Source: Burkholderiales bacterium RIFCSPHIGHO2_12_FULL_61_11 (GTDB taxonomy: Bacteria > Pseudomonadota > Gammaproteobacteria > Burkholderiales > Burkholderiaceae_C). From it: DNA of 12,581 bases. This document shows, piece after piece, positions 1 to 6,017 of this stretch. Below the pieces are notes generated by a model. It saw nothing but the letters and a program-made list of their open reading frames with translations, ran no database searches and was not told where the DNA came from. The DNA is taken from NCBI GenBank assembly GCA_001770785.1, contig MERZ01000388.1:1-12581 (forward strand), given 5' to 3'. Each line of letters starts with the position of its first letter. Within the stretch, counting starts at the first letter, position 1. The translations under genes and the position numbers were made by a program.

Positions 1-2
1 GT

Positions 3-368
3 GGCCGGGCTGGGGGTCAGGATCACGCTCGCCCGCAGGTTGGGTTCTTTTACGTTAAGCTGTTTGGAGCAGACGCTGTTCTCTACGTCACGATCAAGCG
101 CTGGGACGTCGCTGGCTTGTTCGTGACTGGGACTGCGACGGTGGAGTTGGAATATCGAATGGTAAGTAAGGATGGTACCGAAATCTGGAAAGCCGACGAA
201 TGGAGGCAGCGGGACGTACAGAGCAATCTTTTGACTAATTTGGTGGCATCGGCATTAAAAGACCCCATTACGATGGACCATAAGCTGCTGATGCTTGTGA
301 CTCACCATAAGCTATTCGTGCAGGACCCCAACGCCATTCCAAACGGGCCCTACCGCAAGGGCGAGTGA
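3..368 (+). CDS. GNA1162/DUF799-family lipoprotein, 3' part only
   Basis: This is the C-terminal part of a protein whose start lies before the window; the frame is open from base 3 to the TGA at 366-368. The stretch LFGADAVLYVTIKRW, then TATVELEYRMVSKDGTEIWK and the end GPYRKGE fit the GNA1162 (DUF799) family, where a 'FGADAxLYV' strand precedes beta-rich repeats and a final 'YGPRxPxY'-like motif. Family members are outer-membrane lipoproteins usually encoded beside a CsgG-like lipoprotein and a DUF4810 protein; the signal peptide and lipobox would be upstream and cannot be seen. The first 40-50 bases translate to a less typical peptide in every frame, so an upstream frame problem cannot be excluded. 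A TTG at 117 is internal and is not the start. The family call comes from remembered motifs, not a search. Confidence 0.72.
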   Translation, partial: GRAGGQDHARPQVGFFYVKLFGADAVLYVTIKRWDVAGLFVTGTATVELEYRMVSKDGTEIWKADEWRQRDVQSNLLTNLVASALKDPITMDHKLLMLVTHHKLFVQDPNAIPNGPYRKGE

Positions 369-394
369 GGAGAGAAAGGGAATGGATCAGGCTT

Positions 395-726
395 TCATTT
401 GCCATCCACCGGCGTTAATGTCATGCGCTGCAGCTCGCCTGGCATGATCCGCATCGACACCATCTGGCTACCCTGGGCACTGTTGATTTCCAGTTGGTGC
501 AGGTTGCGCTCGTAAAAGCACCCAGCTGATAAAGCGCGGCAATCATCGCCACATTGCCGACGGCCGGGCTACTGATTCCAATGTCAGGAATGGGGCAAGC
601 AGTTTGGGAAGTCGAATGTCTCTTGAGTGCCTGCTGCTGTAGTTCAATCAAAAAGATCCGTGATGCCAGCGCGACCGGCAAGTTCAGACTGATTGGAGTC
701 AGCCAGTTTGCCGAAATGCCCGCCAG
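395..726 (-). pseudogene. frameshifted remnant of an unidentified protein
   Basis: On the minus strand one frame runs from the stop TAA at 727-729 and reads convincingly as protein (SLNLPVALASRIFLIELQQQ ... VGNVAMIAALYQLGAF). At the A4 run on the plus strand (514-517) the sense changes frame: the next frame reads YERNLHQLEINSAQGSQM, then VSMRIMPGELQRMTLTPVDG and stops at 395-397. Adding one base in that run joins the two parts (LYQLGAF then YERNLHQLE). No ATG lies in the first frame; only a TTG at 679-681 is available, and it has no ribosome site, so the 5' end also looks lost. I do not recognise the family. The remnant is convergent with the lipoprotein gene, their stops lying about 26 bp apart. 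A sequencing error in the run is the alternative to real decay. Confidence 0.5.
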
Positions 727-778
727 TTAGCCGACATTGGGTTGGGTGCTACGATTTACAGAAACACAATCGGCAACT

Positions 779-1306
779 ATGACAACTCGACGAGAGATCA
801 ATTCAAAGCACGAGGGCGCAGTTATTGGTGCTGCATTACTTGCTCACAATGAGCAGATGGGAACGGCTTTCCAAGTCGAATCAAGGCCTGATCCACCAGA
901 TGCAATTTTGGTTGACGGAAATCAGCGAACGTGGATGGAGCACACAGATGCGTTTTATCCTGGGTGGGCTGAGGATTTAACGTCTTATGCTGCTACAGAC
1001 AAAGTTCATAGGCCCATGCGAAAGGGTCGCCACATGGATATGGACAATCAGGTTGCAAAAGTCTTTGCCGAGGTGGTGCTTGGAAAATTTAACAACGAAT
1101 CCTACAAGCCAACGGTAAATCAATACGGACCGGGTATTCTCGTGGTCGGCATCGAGTCACCTTGGTTCGACGGCGAAACGGTGCAGGCAATAAATGAAAA
1201 GTGGGATGAAATCGGTAGCCCCGATCTTTCAACTGTTTTTCGTTGGGTTTATCTTGGGTTCCGTTTTGGCAGTGAAAACAAGGCAATTTTGTGGGAGTTC
1301 ACCTAA
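779..1306 (+). CDS. hypothetical protein, possible PD-(D/E)XK-like nuclease fold
   Basis: A 175-residue protein of unknown function. The ATG at 779 is preferred because the sequence from MTTRREINSKHEG onward looks protein-like; a TTG at 737 in frame would add 14 residues. Neither has a clear Shine-Dalgarno site. The middle carries PDPPDAIL (37-44), then WMEHTDAFYPGWAEDL (52-67): an Asp after PP followed about 13 residues later by Glu in a strand. That is the spacing of the D...(D/E)xK core of restriction-like nucleases, but the usual Lys is Thr56 here, so catalysis is uncertain. A second conserved-looking block, GILVVGIESPWFD (119-131), could be the following strand and helix. Composition is lower in GC than the core genes, in keeping with an accessory origin. 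It lies 86 bp before the PLD/J gene on the same strand and may or may not be cotranscribed with it. Confidence 0.62.
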   Translation: MTTRREINSKHEGAVIGAALLAHNEQMGTAFQVESRPDPPDAILVDGNQRTWMEHTDAFYPGWAEDLTSYAATDKVHRPMRKGRHMDMDNQVAKVFAEVVLGKFNNESYKPTVNQYGPGILVVGIESPWFDGETVQAINEKWDEIGSPDLSTVFRWVYLGFRFGSENKAILWEFT

Positions 1307-1392
1307 CGCTCCTCGCCTATCATCAGCTTCGAGTGGAGGACTGAGCAGATTACCCGTCTCAAGCCAAGCCGACACCCTGATACCCTATCGCC

Positions 1393-2826
1393 ATGGAACT
1401 CAAAGCGCATTTCTCAAACATCCACAAGGTGATCATCCATCACCTGGAGCAAGCCCAAACCGAAATCGTCGCTGCTATTGCCTGGTTCACGGACCGTGAC
1501 ATCTTCGAGGTGCTCTGCAAAAAAGCCCGTTCCGGAATAAAGGTGTCAGTTGCACTGATCGGCGACGAAATAAATCAAGGGCCTGGCGGGCTGAATTTCC
1601 AGCGGCTCAGCAATTTCGGCGGTCAGGTGATTTTTCTGCCGCCTGGCAGCCGCGATGCACCGACCATGCACCATAAGTTTTGCGTCATCGACAGCGTCAC
1701 CGTCATCACTGGGTCGTACAACTGGAGTCAGAAGGCCCGCAGTAACGACGAAAACATAACGATCGTCACCGACTCGCAAGATTTCGCGGGGAGTTATCTC
1801 GGTACATTCGACAGCCTCCTCGCGCGCAGCGGCCACGGTTCCCCTGTCGTCGCGGATGTCGACGCTGCAAGGCGGCGGCTGGAGATGATTCGCAACCTGG
1901 TCTTGCTGGGCGAGCGGGATGATGTCGCAATCCATGTACGCAAGTTACGACCGGTCGCCGAAGCCCTTCAAGTGTCAGGAATCATCTCGGCCCTGGATAA
2001 GGGCGAGTACACGGCGGCGCTTGAGGAAATCGAAGCCTATCTGCGCAAAGCGACCGCCTTGGTGGTGGCGGGATTCGCCGACATTCCCCGCCTGCGTTTC
2101 CAGCTCGAATCCCTGGAACTGCGACTCGAATCCCTGAGTGACGAGAAGGCCGAACTGGAGCGGCGACTGATTACCTTCAACCGGCGCCACGATGATGCGC
2201 TGGGCGACCTGATTAAGCGCATCCTCAAGGCACGAGCCGAACTGGCACGGCTGCACGCAGCAGATCGGATGAACAATAAGGAACAGGAAGAAGCGGAAAC
2301 GGTCGCCCAGGAGGCCGAAGAAACTTACAATAACTTCGCCAGGCAGCACGAGGAACTGCAACGTGCAGAACCCTTGCCCAAACTCGACGTGGAGACCGAG
2401 CGGGAGCTGAAGTCACTCTATCGCAAAGCATGTGGCCTTTGCCATCCAGACAAGGTTCCAGATGAAAAGAAAGAGGCTGCGCATCGCGTATTCGTCGATC
2501 TACAAGAGGCCTACAAGGGCAATGATCTGGCCCGTGTGCGGGAAATCCATGAAACGCTTGCGGCTGGAGACCTACCGGGAACCCGATCGACCACCTTGAG
2601 CGAGGCTGTAGCACTGAAGGCGGCGATTGCCGAAATGGAATACGCCATTGCCAGGTTGGTGGCTGAACTTAAGGCAATGCAGGAAAGCGACGGGGTCCGG
2701 CTGGTGGATGCCGCCGGTGCCAGCGAGGCGGACTGGCAAGGTTTCCTTGACCGTCAGCGCGAGACACTGGAGACAGAGCTGGCCAAGACCGTATCGAACA
2801 TCCTAGCGGCACAGTCTGAAGAATAG
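1393..2826 (+). CDS. phospholipase D-like / coiled-coil / J-domain fusion protein
   Basis: A 477-residue three-part protein. Residues 1-145 form one PLD-superfamily domain: AIAWFTDRDIFEVL near the N-terminus, then the HxK(x)4D motif at H93, K95 and D100, GSYNWS at 107-112 and NDEN at 118-121. One HKD motif per chain means the active site would form in a dimer, as in bacterial Nuc and Zucchini-type enzymes, which cut nucleic acid or phosphodiester lipids. Residues about 230-335 are Glu/Arg/Leu-rich heptad-like helices, probably coiled coil. Residues about 336-390 look like a J domain (LKSLYRKACGLCHPDK, HPD at 351-353), which in known families stimulates DnaK ATPase. More helix follows (400-477). 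No signal peptide or membrane segment is seen, so it is probably cytoplasmic. ATG 1393 fits the start of the PLD fold; no good ribosome site precedes it. The stop is 7 bp before the next gene. The substrate is unknown. Confidence 0.85.
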   Translation: MELKAHFSNIHKVIIHHLEQAQTEIVAAIAWFTDRDIFEVLCKKARSGIKVSVALIGDEINQGPGGLNFQRLSNFGGQVIFLPPGSRDAPTMHHKFCVIDSVTVITGSYNWSQKARSNDENITIVTDSQDFAGSYLGTFDSLLARSGHGSPVVADVDAARRRLEMIRNLVLLGERDDVAIHVRKLRPVAEALQVSGIISALDKGEYTAALEEIEAYLRKATALVVAGFADIPRLRFQLESLELRLESLSDEKAELERRLITFNRRHDDALGDLIKRILKARAELARLHAADRMNNKEQEEAETVAQEAEETYNNFARQHEELQRAEPLPKLDVETERELKSLYRKACGLCHPDKVPDEKKEAAHRVFVDLQEAYKGNDLARVREIHETLAAGDLPGTRSTTLSEAVALKAAIAEMEYAIARLVAELKAMQESDGVRLVDAAGASEADWQGFLDRQRETLETELAKTVSNILAAQSEE

Positions 2827-2833
2827 GATTTCC

Positions 2834-4312
2834 ATGAGCGAGCAAGAAACCAAACGCTGGGCGCTTGTCCCCTATGCGGCAAGCTCTCCAGCACGGGTGC
2901 AAGTGGCAGGCAGGCAGTTGGCCATCGCCGCGCAACTAAAACAGGACATCGAACGTGGGCGACTTGTTGCGATCCTGAAACGGGTTTCACCCGAAGATGC
3001 AGTTATTTTTCTATCGAGCACGCAGGTGTTAGATGTGGGTTTAATTGAGCGTTTTGCTGATCACTGGAATTGGGGTTGTCTCTCCCGAAATACAGTCTTG
3101 CCATGGTCGCTCGATTTTATTGAAAGATTTGAGGATCGATGGGTTTGGCAAGCATACTTCGACTCGTATGCGATGCCCAGTAATACGAGCTTGCCTTGGT
3201 CACTTGATCTCATCGAACGCTTTGAATCTCGATGGAACTGGTTGCAACTCTCCGAACATGAAGGTTTGCCATGGTCGCCTGAGTTGATCGCTCGATTTGA
3301 GGATCGATGGTGCTGGTGGAACTCATACAACGGAAAGGACGGGTTCTCCGAGAATAGATCCTTGCCTTGGTCGCTTAAGCTAATCGAGCGTTTCGAGGAT
3401 AAATGGTCCTGGGGCGGGCTCTCCAAAAACAATGCTTTGACATGGTCGCTTGAGTTGATCGAACGCTTTGAGGATCACTGGCGCTGGGGGGCACTCTCCA
3501 ACAATGACGGCTTACCTTGGTCGCCGGAGTTTATCGAACGCTTTGGTGATCGTTGGAAGTGGGAGGAACTCTCGGGAAATGAAGGTTTACCCTGGTCAGT
3601 TGAGATCATCGAACGATATGAGGATCGATGGTACTGGGAGGGGGCGAAGGGACATTGGGATGTCGTAGTGGGGCTATCCTGTAATTCCTCCTTGCCTTTT
3701 TCTTTTGAGTTGATCGAACGCTATAAGGATCGGTGGGACTGGTCTTCTCTCTCTCGGAATGAAGGAGTGCCTTGGTCGCTTGAGTTCATAAAACCCTTTG
3801 AGGATCGCTGTGATTTTGATATGCTTTCCTATAATAAATCATTACTTTATTCACTCGAGCTAATCGAACGATACGAGGATCGCTGGACGTGGTCAGCGCT
3901 CTCCTGGAATACAGCGCTGCCTTGGTCGCTTGAATTTATTGAACAATATGAAGATCGTTGGGATTGGGAGCATTTGTCAGAAAACACTGCCTTACCATGG
4001 TCGCTCGAGTTTATCGAACGATATGAAGATCGTTGGAATTGGATGAATCTTTCGAAGAATACTGCCCTGCCTTGGTCTCTCCAACTGGTCGAACGCTATG
4101 AGGATCGTTGGTGCTGGAGTAATCTTTCGGAGAATGGAACTGTGGCCCAATATTTGATGCGCCCGGCTGATATCATCGAAATCATGACGAAGCATCTCAT
4201 CGAGCTCGAAGTTATTAGGGGTATGAAGGAAGATGCCATAGATGAAACCGACACAGACTTCGAGGCACTATTGGATGAATGTTTTACAAAAACTTCACCA
4301 AGATCGTACTGA
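2834..4312 (+). CDS. tryptophan-rich 25-residue repeat protein (14 units)
   Basis: A 492-residue protein built of tandem repeats. Residues 1-63 are a separate N-terminal part; 64-436 hold 14 units of 25 residues reading roughly LPWSLELIERYEDRWxW followed by xxLSxNxx; 437-492 are an acidic helical tail (LIELEVIRGMKEDAIDETD). Each unit probably makes one or two helices, giving a superhelical scaffold suited to binding protein or nucleic acid; this is inference from periodicity. Trp makes up about 8% of residues. No catalytic motif, signal peptide or membrane helix is seen. ATG 2834 is supported by AGGA at 2825-2828, which overlaps the stop of the PLD/J gene, so the two are almost surely cotranscribed and translationally linked. 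GC is lower than in the PLD/J gene. I recall similar 'WSxELIExxxDKWxW' repeats in uncharacterised proteins of several phyla but no assigned function. Confidence 0.85.
   Translation: MSEQETKRWALVPYAASSPARVQVAGRQLAIAAQLKQDIERGRLVAILKRVSPEDAVIFLSSTQVLDVGLIERFADHWNWGCLSRNTVLPWSLDFIERFEDRWVWQAYFDSYAMPSNTSLPWSLDLIERFESRWNWLQLSEHEGLPWSPELIARFEDRWCWWNSYNGKDGFSENRSLPWSLKLIERFEDKWSWGGLSKNNALTWSLELIERFEDHWRWGALSNNDGLPWSPEFIERFGDRWKWEELSGNEGLPWSVEIIERYEDRWYWEGAKGHWDVVVGLSCNSSLPFSFELIERYKDRWDWSSLSRNEGVPWSLEFIKPFEDRCDFDMLSYNKSLLYSLELIERYEDRWTWSALSWNTALPWSLEFIEQYEDRWDWEHLSENTALPWSLEFIERYEDRWNWMNLSKNTALPWSLQLVERYEDRWCWSNLSENGTVAQYLMRPADIIEIMTKHLIELEVIRGMKEDAIDETDTDFEALLDECFTKTSPRSY
3023..4141 (+). repeat. 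14 tandem 75-bp coding repeats
   Basis: In-frame units begin at 3023, 3098, 3191, 3266, 3362, 3437, 3512, 3587, 3692, 3767, 3842, 3917, 3992 and 4067. Eleven are exactly 75 bp. Units 2, 4 and 8 carry insertions of 6, 7 and 10 codons between the WxW and the LSxN part, which marks that point as a loop. Units 1-7 have Phe in 'ERFxDRW' and units 8-14 mostly Tyr in 'ERYxDRW', so the array looks assembled from two older blocks. Units 12 and 13 are the most alike (recent duplication). Unit 1 lacks the LPWS start, and unit 10 has lost its WxW (RCDFD), so these are the most worn. Confidence 0.9.
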
Positions 4313-4434
4313 GCCTCGTTAATTTGGACGGCTTTAAGGGCTTTTGGCGACCTCTCGGACTAGAAGAATCTCGGGGTGATGCAAATGGAAAAATACCTTC
4401 ATCCTCAATGGTATCGACGCAATATATAGGTAGT

Positions 4435-4487
4435 GGAGTCTGACGCAGTCGGCGGAACATTGCACGGCGGAACTGGCGTAAGACTCC
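4435..4487 (+). repeat. imperfect inverted repeat enclosing a 9-bp direct repeat
   Basis: GGAGTCT at 4435-4441 pairs with AGACTCC at 4481-4487. After one mismatch, ACG at 4443-4445 pairs with CGT at 4477-4479 and CAGT at 4446-4449 with ACTG at 4472-4475, leaving one bulged G. The loop holds CGGCGGAAC twice (4450-4458 and 4465-4473). It lies just upstream of the gene at 4525. It could be a leader RNA structure, an operator pair or a mobile-element relic. It is not terminator-like because no T run follows. Confidence 0.5.
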
Positions 4488-4510
4488 CCACACAGATACA
4501 CTTCATTGTC

Positions 4511-4517
4511 GAGGAGG
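4511..4517 (+). promoter_or_regulatory. strong Shine-Dalgarno for the gene at 4525
   Basis: GAGGAGG lies 7 nt before the ATG at 4525, an almost ideal anti-16S match. It fixes this start and shows that the AT-rich gene has, or had, an efficient translation signal. Confidence 0.8.
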
Positions 4518-4524
4518 CAATTCA

Positions 4525-5034
4525 ATGAAAATAGAGTATGACATAAATCGGTATAGAGAAATTGCAAATTTGGATCTAAATGAAATTGTCCAAGTAGCGA
4601 ACAGAAAGGGCATTAAATCGTCGATTCATATTCAAAATATAACCAAGTTGTCCTGGCGAGAACTGCAACTACTGATGCCTGATGGGGAAAATCGGTTTTC
4701 AAAAATGGTACTTTTATACAATAGATACCATACCCCTGATAGCCAGGAAGACTGTCATATGCGAGGGGAAAGATTGACGGCCTTAGAGACGGAAGAGATT
4801 AGTGATTACATAAAACTATATCAAGACAATTCATTCTCTAGGCACTTCGAGGTCAACCAGTATATTTCCGACAATAATTTTTGGGGGCGATTTCCTACAA
4901 TTCGCTCGTTGAACGACCATGGAAATTACAAAGAAATTCATGGAATACAGCCCAAATACTTTGAAGTTGTCTGTAGGTTGTTGGCTATTTCAGGAGAAGG
5001 TGGACTGCCTTTGGATGCATATAAAAAATACTGA
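4525..5034 (+). CDS. hypothetical protein, AT-rich, probably cut short by a frameshift
   Basis: A 169-residue soluble protein of unknown family, starting MKIEYDINRYREIANLDLNE and ending at the TGA 5032-5034. It contains a helix-rich first part (IVQVANRKGIKSSIHIQNIT, then LSWRELQLLMP) and charged later segments; no transmembrane helix, signal peptide or catalytic motif is evident. GC is clearly below that of the flanking core genes, a sign of horizontal origin. The end is suspect: just before the stop lies an A6 run (5023-5028), and the -1 frame beyond it continues as good-looking protein (see 5028-5188). The intact product would then have been about 222 residues. It is separated from the repeat-protein gene by about 210 bp and probably has its own promoter. 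I cannot assign a function. Confidence 0.6.
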   Translation: MKIEYDINRYREIANLDLNEIVQVANRKGIKSSIHIQNITKLSWRELQLLMPDGENRFSKMVLLYNRYHTPDSQEDCHMRGERLTALETEEISDYIKLYQDNSFSRHFEVNQYISDNNFWGRFPTIRSLNDHGNYKEIHGIQPKYFEVVCRLLAISGEGGLPLDAYKKY

Positions 5035-5188
5035 ATGATCTAGCGTTGAGTTTCTTGGAAAAATACTGTCCAAAGACGCCGATAGCTCTAAAGAGTTCGT
5101 GGATAATTTATCGGAACGCTCGGCACAACTCCAACGTTCTTTCAGAAAGAAAAGCGGTGGCCGCAACTCGACTACAGGACTTGGATAA
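5028..5188 (+). pseudogene. out-of-frame 3' continuation of the gene at 4525
   Basis: From the A6 run at 5023-5028 the -1 frame reads ILNDLALSFLEK (5028-5063). From the A5 run at 5059-5063 a further -1 frame reads ILSKDADSSKEFVDNLSER, then SAQLQRSFRKKSGGRNSTTG and stops at TAA 5186-5188. Adding one A to each run gives a single frame with the natural-looking join DAYKK-ILNDLALSFLEK-ILSKDADSS. This is either decay by two one-base losses, assembly error, or (less likely) -1 frameshifting. No start codon of its own is seen. Confidence 0.55.
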
Positions 5189-5405
5189 TTCCCGAGTGAC
5201 TGCCTCAAGTCCAAACAGCCAGATACCGGCCGTTTGTGACAGGCAGCTGCCCAAGAGCCGGACAGACTCAGAAGTCGATTTCTACCTTTGAACGACCGCT
5301 GTTGATTTTTTCGTCCAGTCTACGACTGCAATCGAGAACGAAGACCTAAGTCCGGACCTGGTCGATACCTGCCTCACAAAACCAAATCGGGTTTTGTTGA
5401 TTTGT
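5189..5405. other. non-coding debris between the accessory region and purN
   Basis: About 217 bp with no supported gene. It holds a 10-bp palindrome GGCAGCTGCC (5242-5251) and a weak AT-rich hairpin, CAAAACC 5377-5383 with GGTTTTG 5390-5396, just past the 3' end of purN. The hairpin lacks a clear T run on either strand, so a terminator role for purN is uncertain. Confidence 0.4.
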
Positions 5406-5999
5406 CTAAGTAATACCGCCACCAAACTCAAAAAAAACCCGCACCGCTTGCGGAAAAATCAGGTGTTCCTGCGTCAGCACGCGGGCTGCCAGCGTGTCAG
5501 CGCTGTCGCCCGGCAACACGGGCACTACCGCCTGCGCGAGGATGAGGCCATGGTCCAGCTCGGTCGTCACCTGGTGCACGGTCGCGCCCGCCACCTGGCA
5601 GCCTGCGTCGATGGCGCGCTGGTGCGTGTTGAGGCCGGTGAAGGCCGGCAACAGTGAGGGGTGGATATTGATCAGACGGCCCGCGTAGTGCACCACAAAG
5701 CCGGGCGTGAGGATGCGCATGAATCCCGCCAGCACCACCAGCGCGGGGGCATGCCGGTCAATGCGCGCCATCAGAGCCGCATCGAAAGACTCACGCGAAT
5801 CAAAAGAGCTGTGCGACAGCACCTCGGTGGCAATTCCCAGACTTTTGGCCAGCCCCAGGCCCTTCGCTTCCGGCTGGTTGCTGACGACGGCGGCAAGCCG
5901 CACGCCGCGCTTTTCTTGCCAGGCTTCTTTTTGGGCGGCCCTGGCAATGGCAGCCATGTTGGAGCCGCCGCCAGAAATTAAAATCACGATGTTTTTCAT
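5406..5999 (-). CDS. purN: phosphoribosylglycinamide formyltransferase (GART)
   Basis: A 197-residue PurN, close to the usual family length. It transfers the formyl group of 10-formyltetrahydrofolate to GAR, giving FGAR, the third step of de novo purine synthesis in the cytoplasm. The N-terminus has the glycine-rich phosphate-binding loop (ISGGGSNM, 8-15). The folate and active-site segments follow: LAGFMRIL (90-97), INIHPSLLPAF (110-120) and GATVHQVTTELDHG (138-151), with the catalytic trio matching N111, H113 and D149. ATG at 5997-5999 is the only sensible start. It is transcribed away from yceH, the two starts being 18 bp apart, and its probable -10 box sits inside that gap. No frameshift is seen despite a homopolymer near its 3' end. 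Confidence 0.96.
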   Translation of the reverse strand: MKNIVILISGGGSNMAAIARAAQKEAWQEKRGVRLAAVVSNQPEAKGLGLAKSLGIATEVLSHSSFDSRESFDAALMARIDRHAPALVVLAGFMRILTPGFVVHYAGRLINIHPSLLPAFTGLNTHQRAIDAGCQVAGATVHQVTTELDHGLILAQAVVPVLPGDSADTLAARVLTQEHLIFPQAVRVFFEFGGGIT

Positions 6000-6008
6000 T
6001 GTTTCAGG

Positions 6009-6014
6009 ATTATC
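6009..6014 (-). promoter_or_regulatory. candidate -10 box of purN, implying a very short leader
   Basis: On the minus strand GATAAT (5 of 6 to TATAAT) lies 9 nt before the purN ATG, so transcription would start only a few bases before the start codon. The same bases on the plus strand form the end of the AGGA ribosome site of yceH. No clear -35 is seen. Confidence 0.4.
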
Positions 6015-6017
6015 CCC

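Larger units (their letters stand above)
4313..4524. other. intergenic gap with hairpin and possible promoter
   Basis: About 210 bp with no convincing coding frame. It holds an AT-rich patch around TATATA (4423-4428) that could be a -10 box for the downstream gene (no good -35 seen), the inverted repeat at 4435-4487, and the strong ribosome site at 4511-4517. I see no U-tracted terminator after the repeat-protein gene. Confidence 0.5.

Noticed and set aside
726..1307. Integron cassette around the gene at 779
   Set aside because: GTTAGCC at 726-732 and ACCTAAC at 1301-1307 resemble attC half-sites, but they are not mutually complementary across their outer bases and no GTTRRRY or folding attC follows 1307.
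3061..3432. 123-codon minus frame rich in Ser/Arg repeats
   Set aside because: It arises from reading the 75-bp repeats on the other strand; it has no start signal of its own.
3023..4141. CRISPR-like periodicity
   Set aside because: The repeats are coding, 75 bp, imperfect, in one frame and have no unique spacers.
5020..5040. Programmed -1 frameshift site at the A6 run
   Set aside because: The run reads T AAA AAA in frame, which is not a full X XXY YYZ heptamer, and a second shift would be needed 35 bases later. Simple base loss is more likely, though slippage is not excluded.
5046..5291. 81-codon plus-strand open frame starting at TTG
   Set aside because: Its first few codons are part of the frameshifted extension described above; the rest reads poorly as protein and has no ribosome site.
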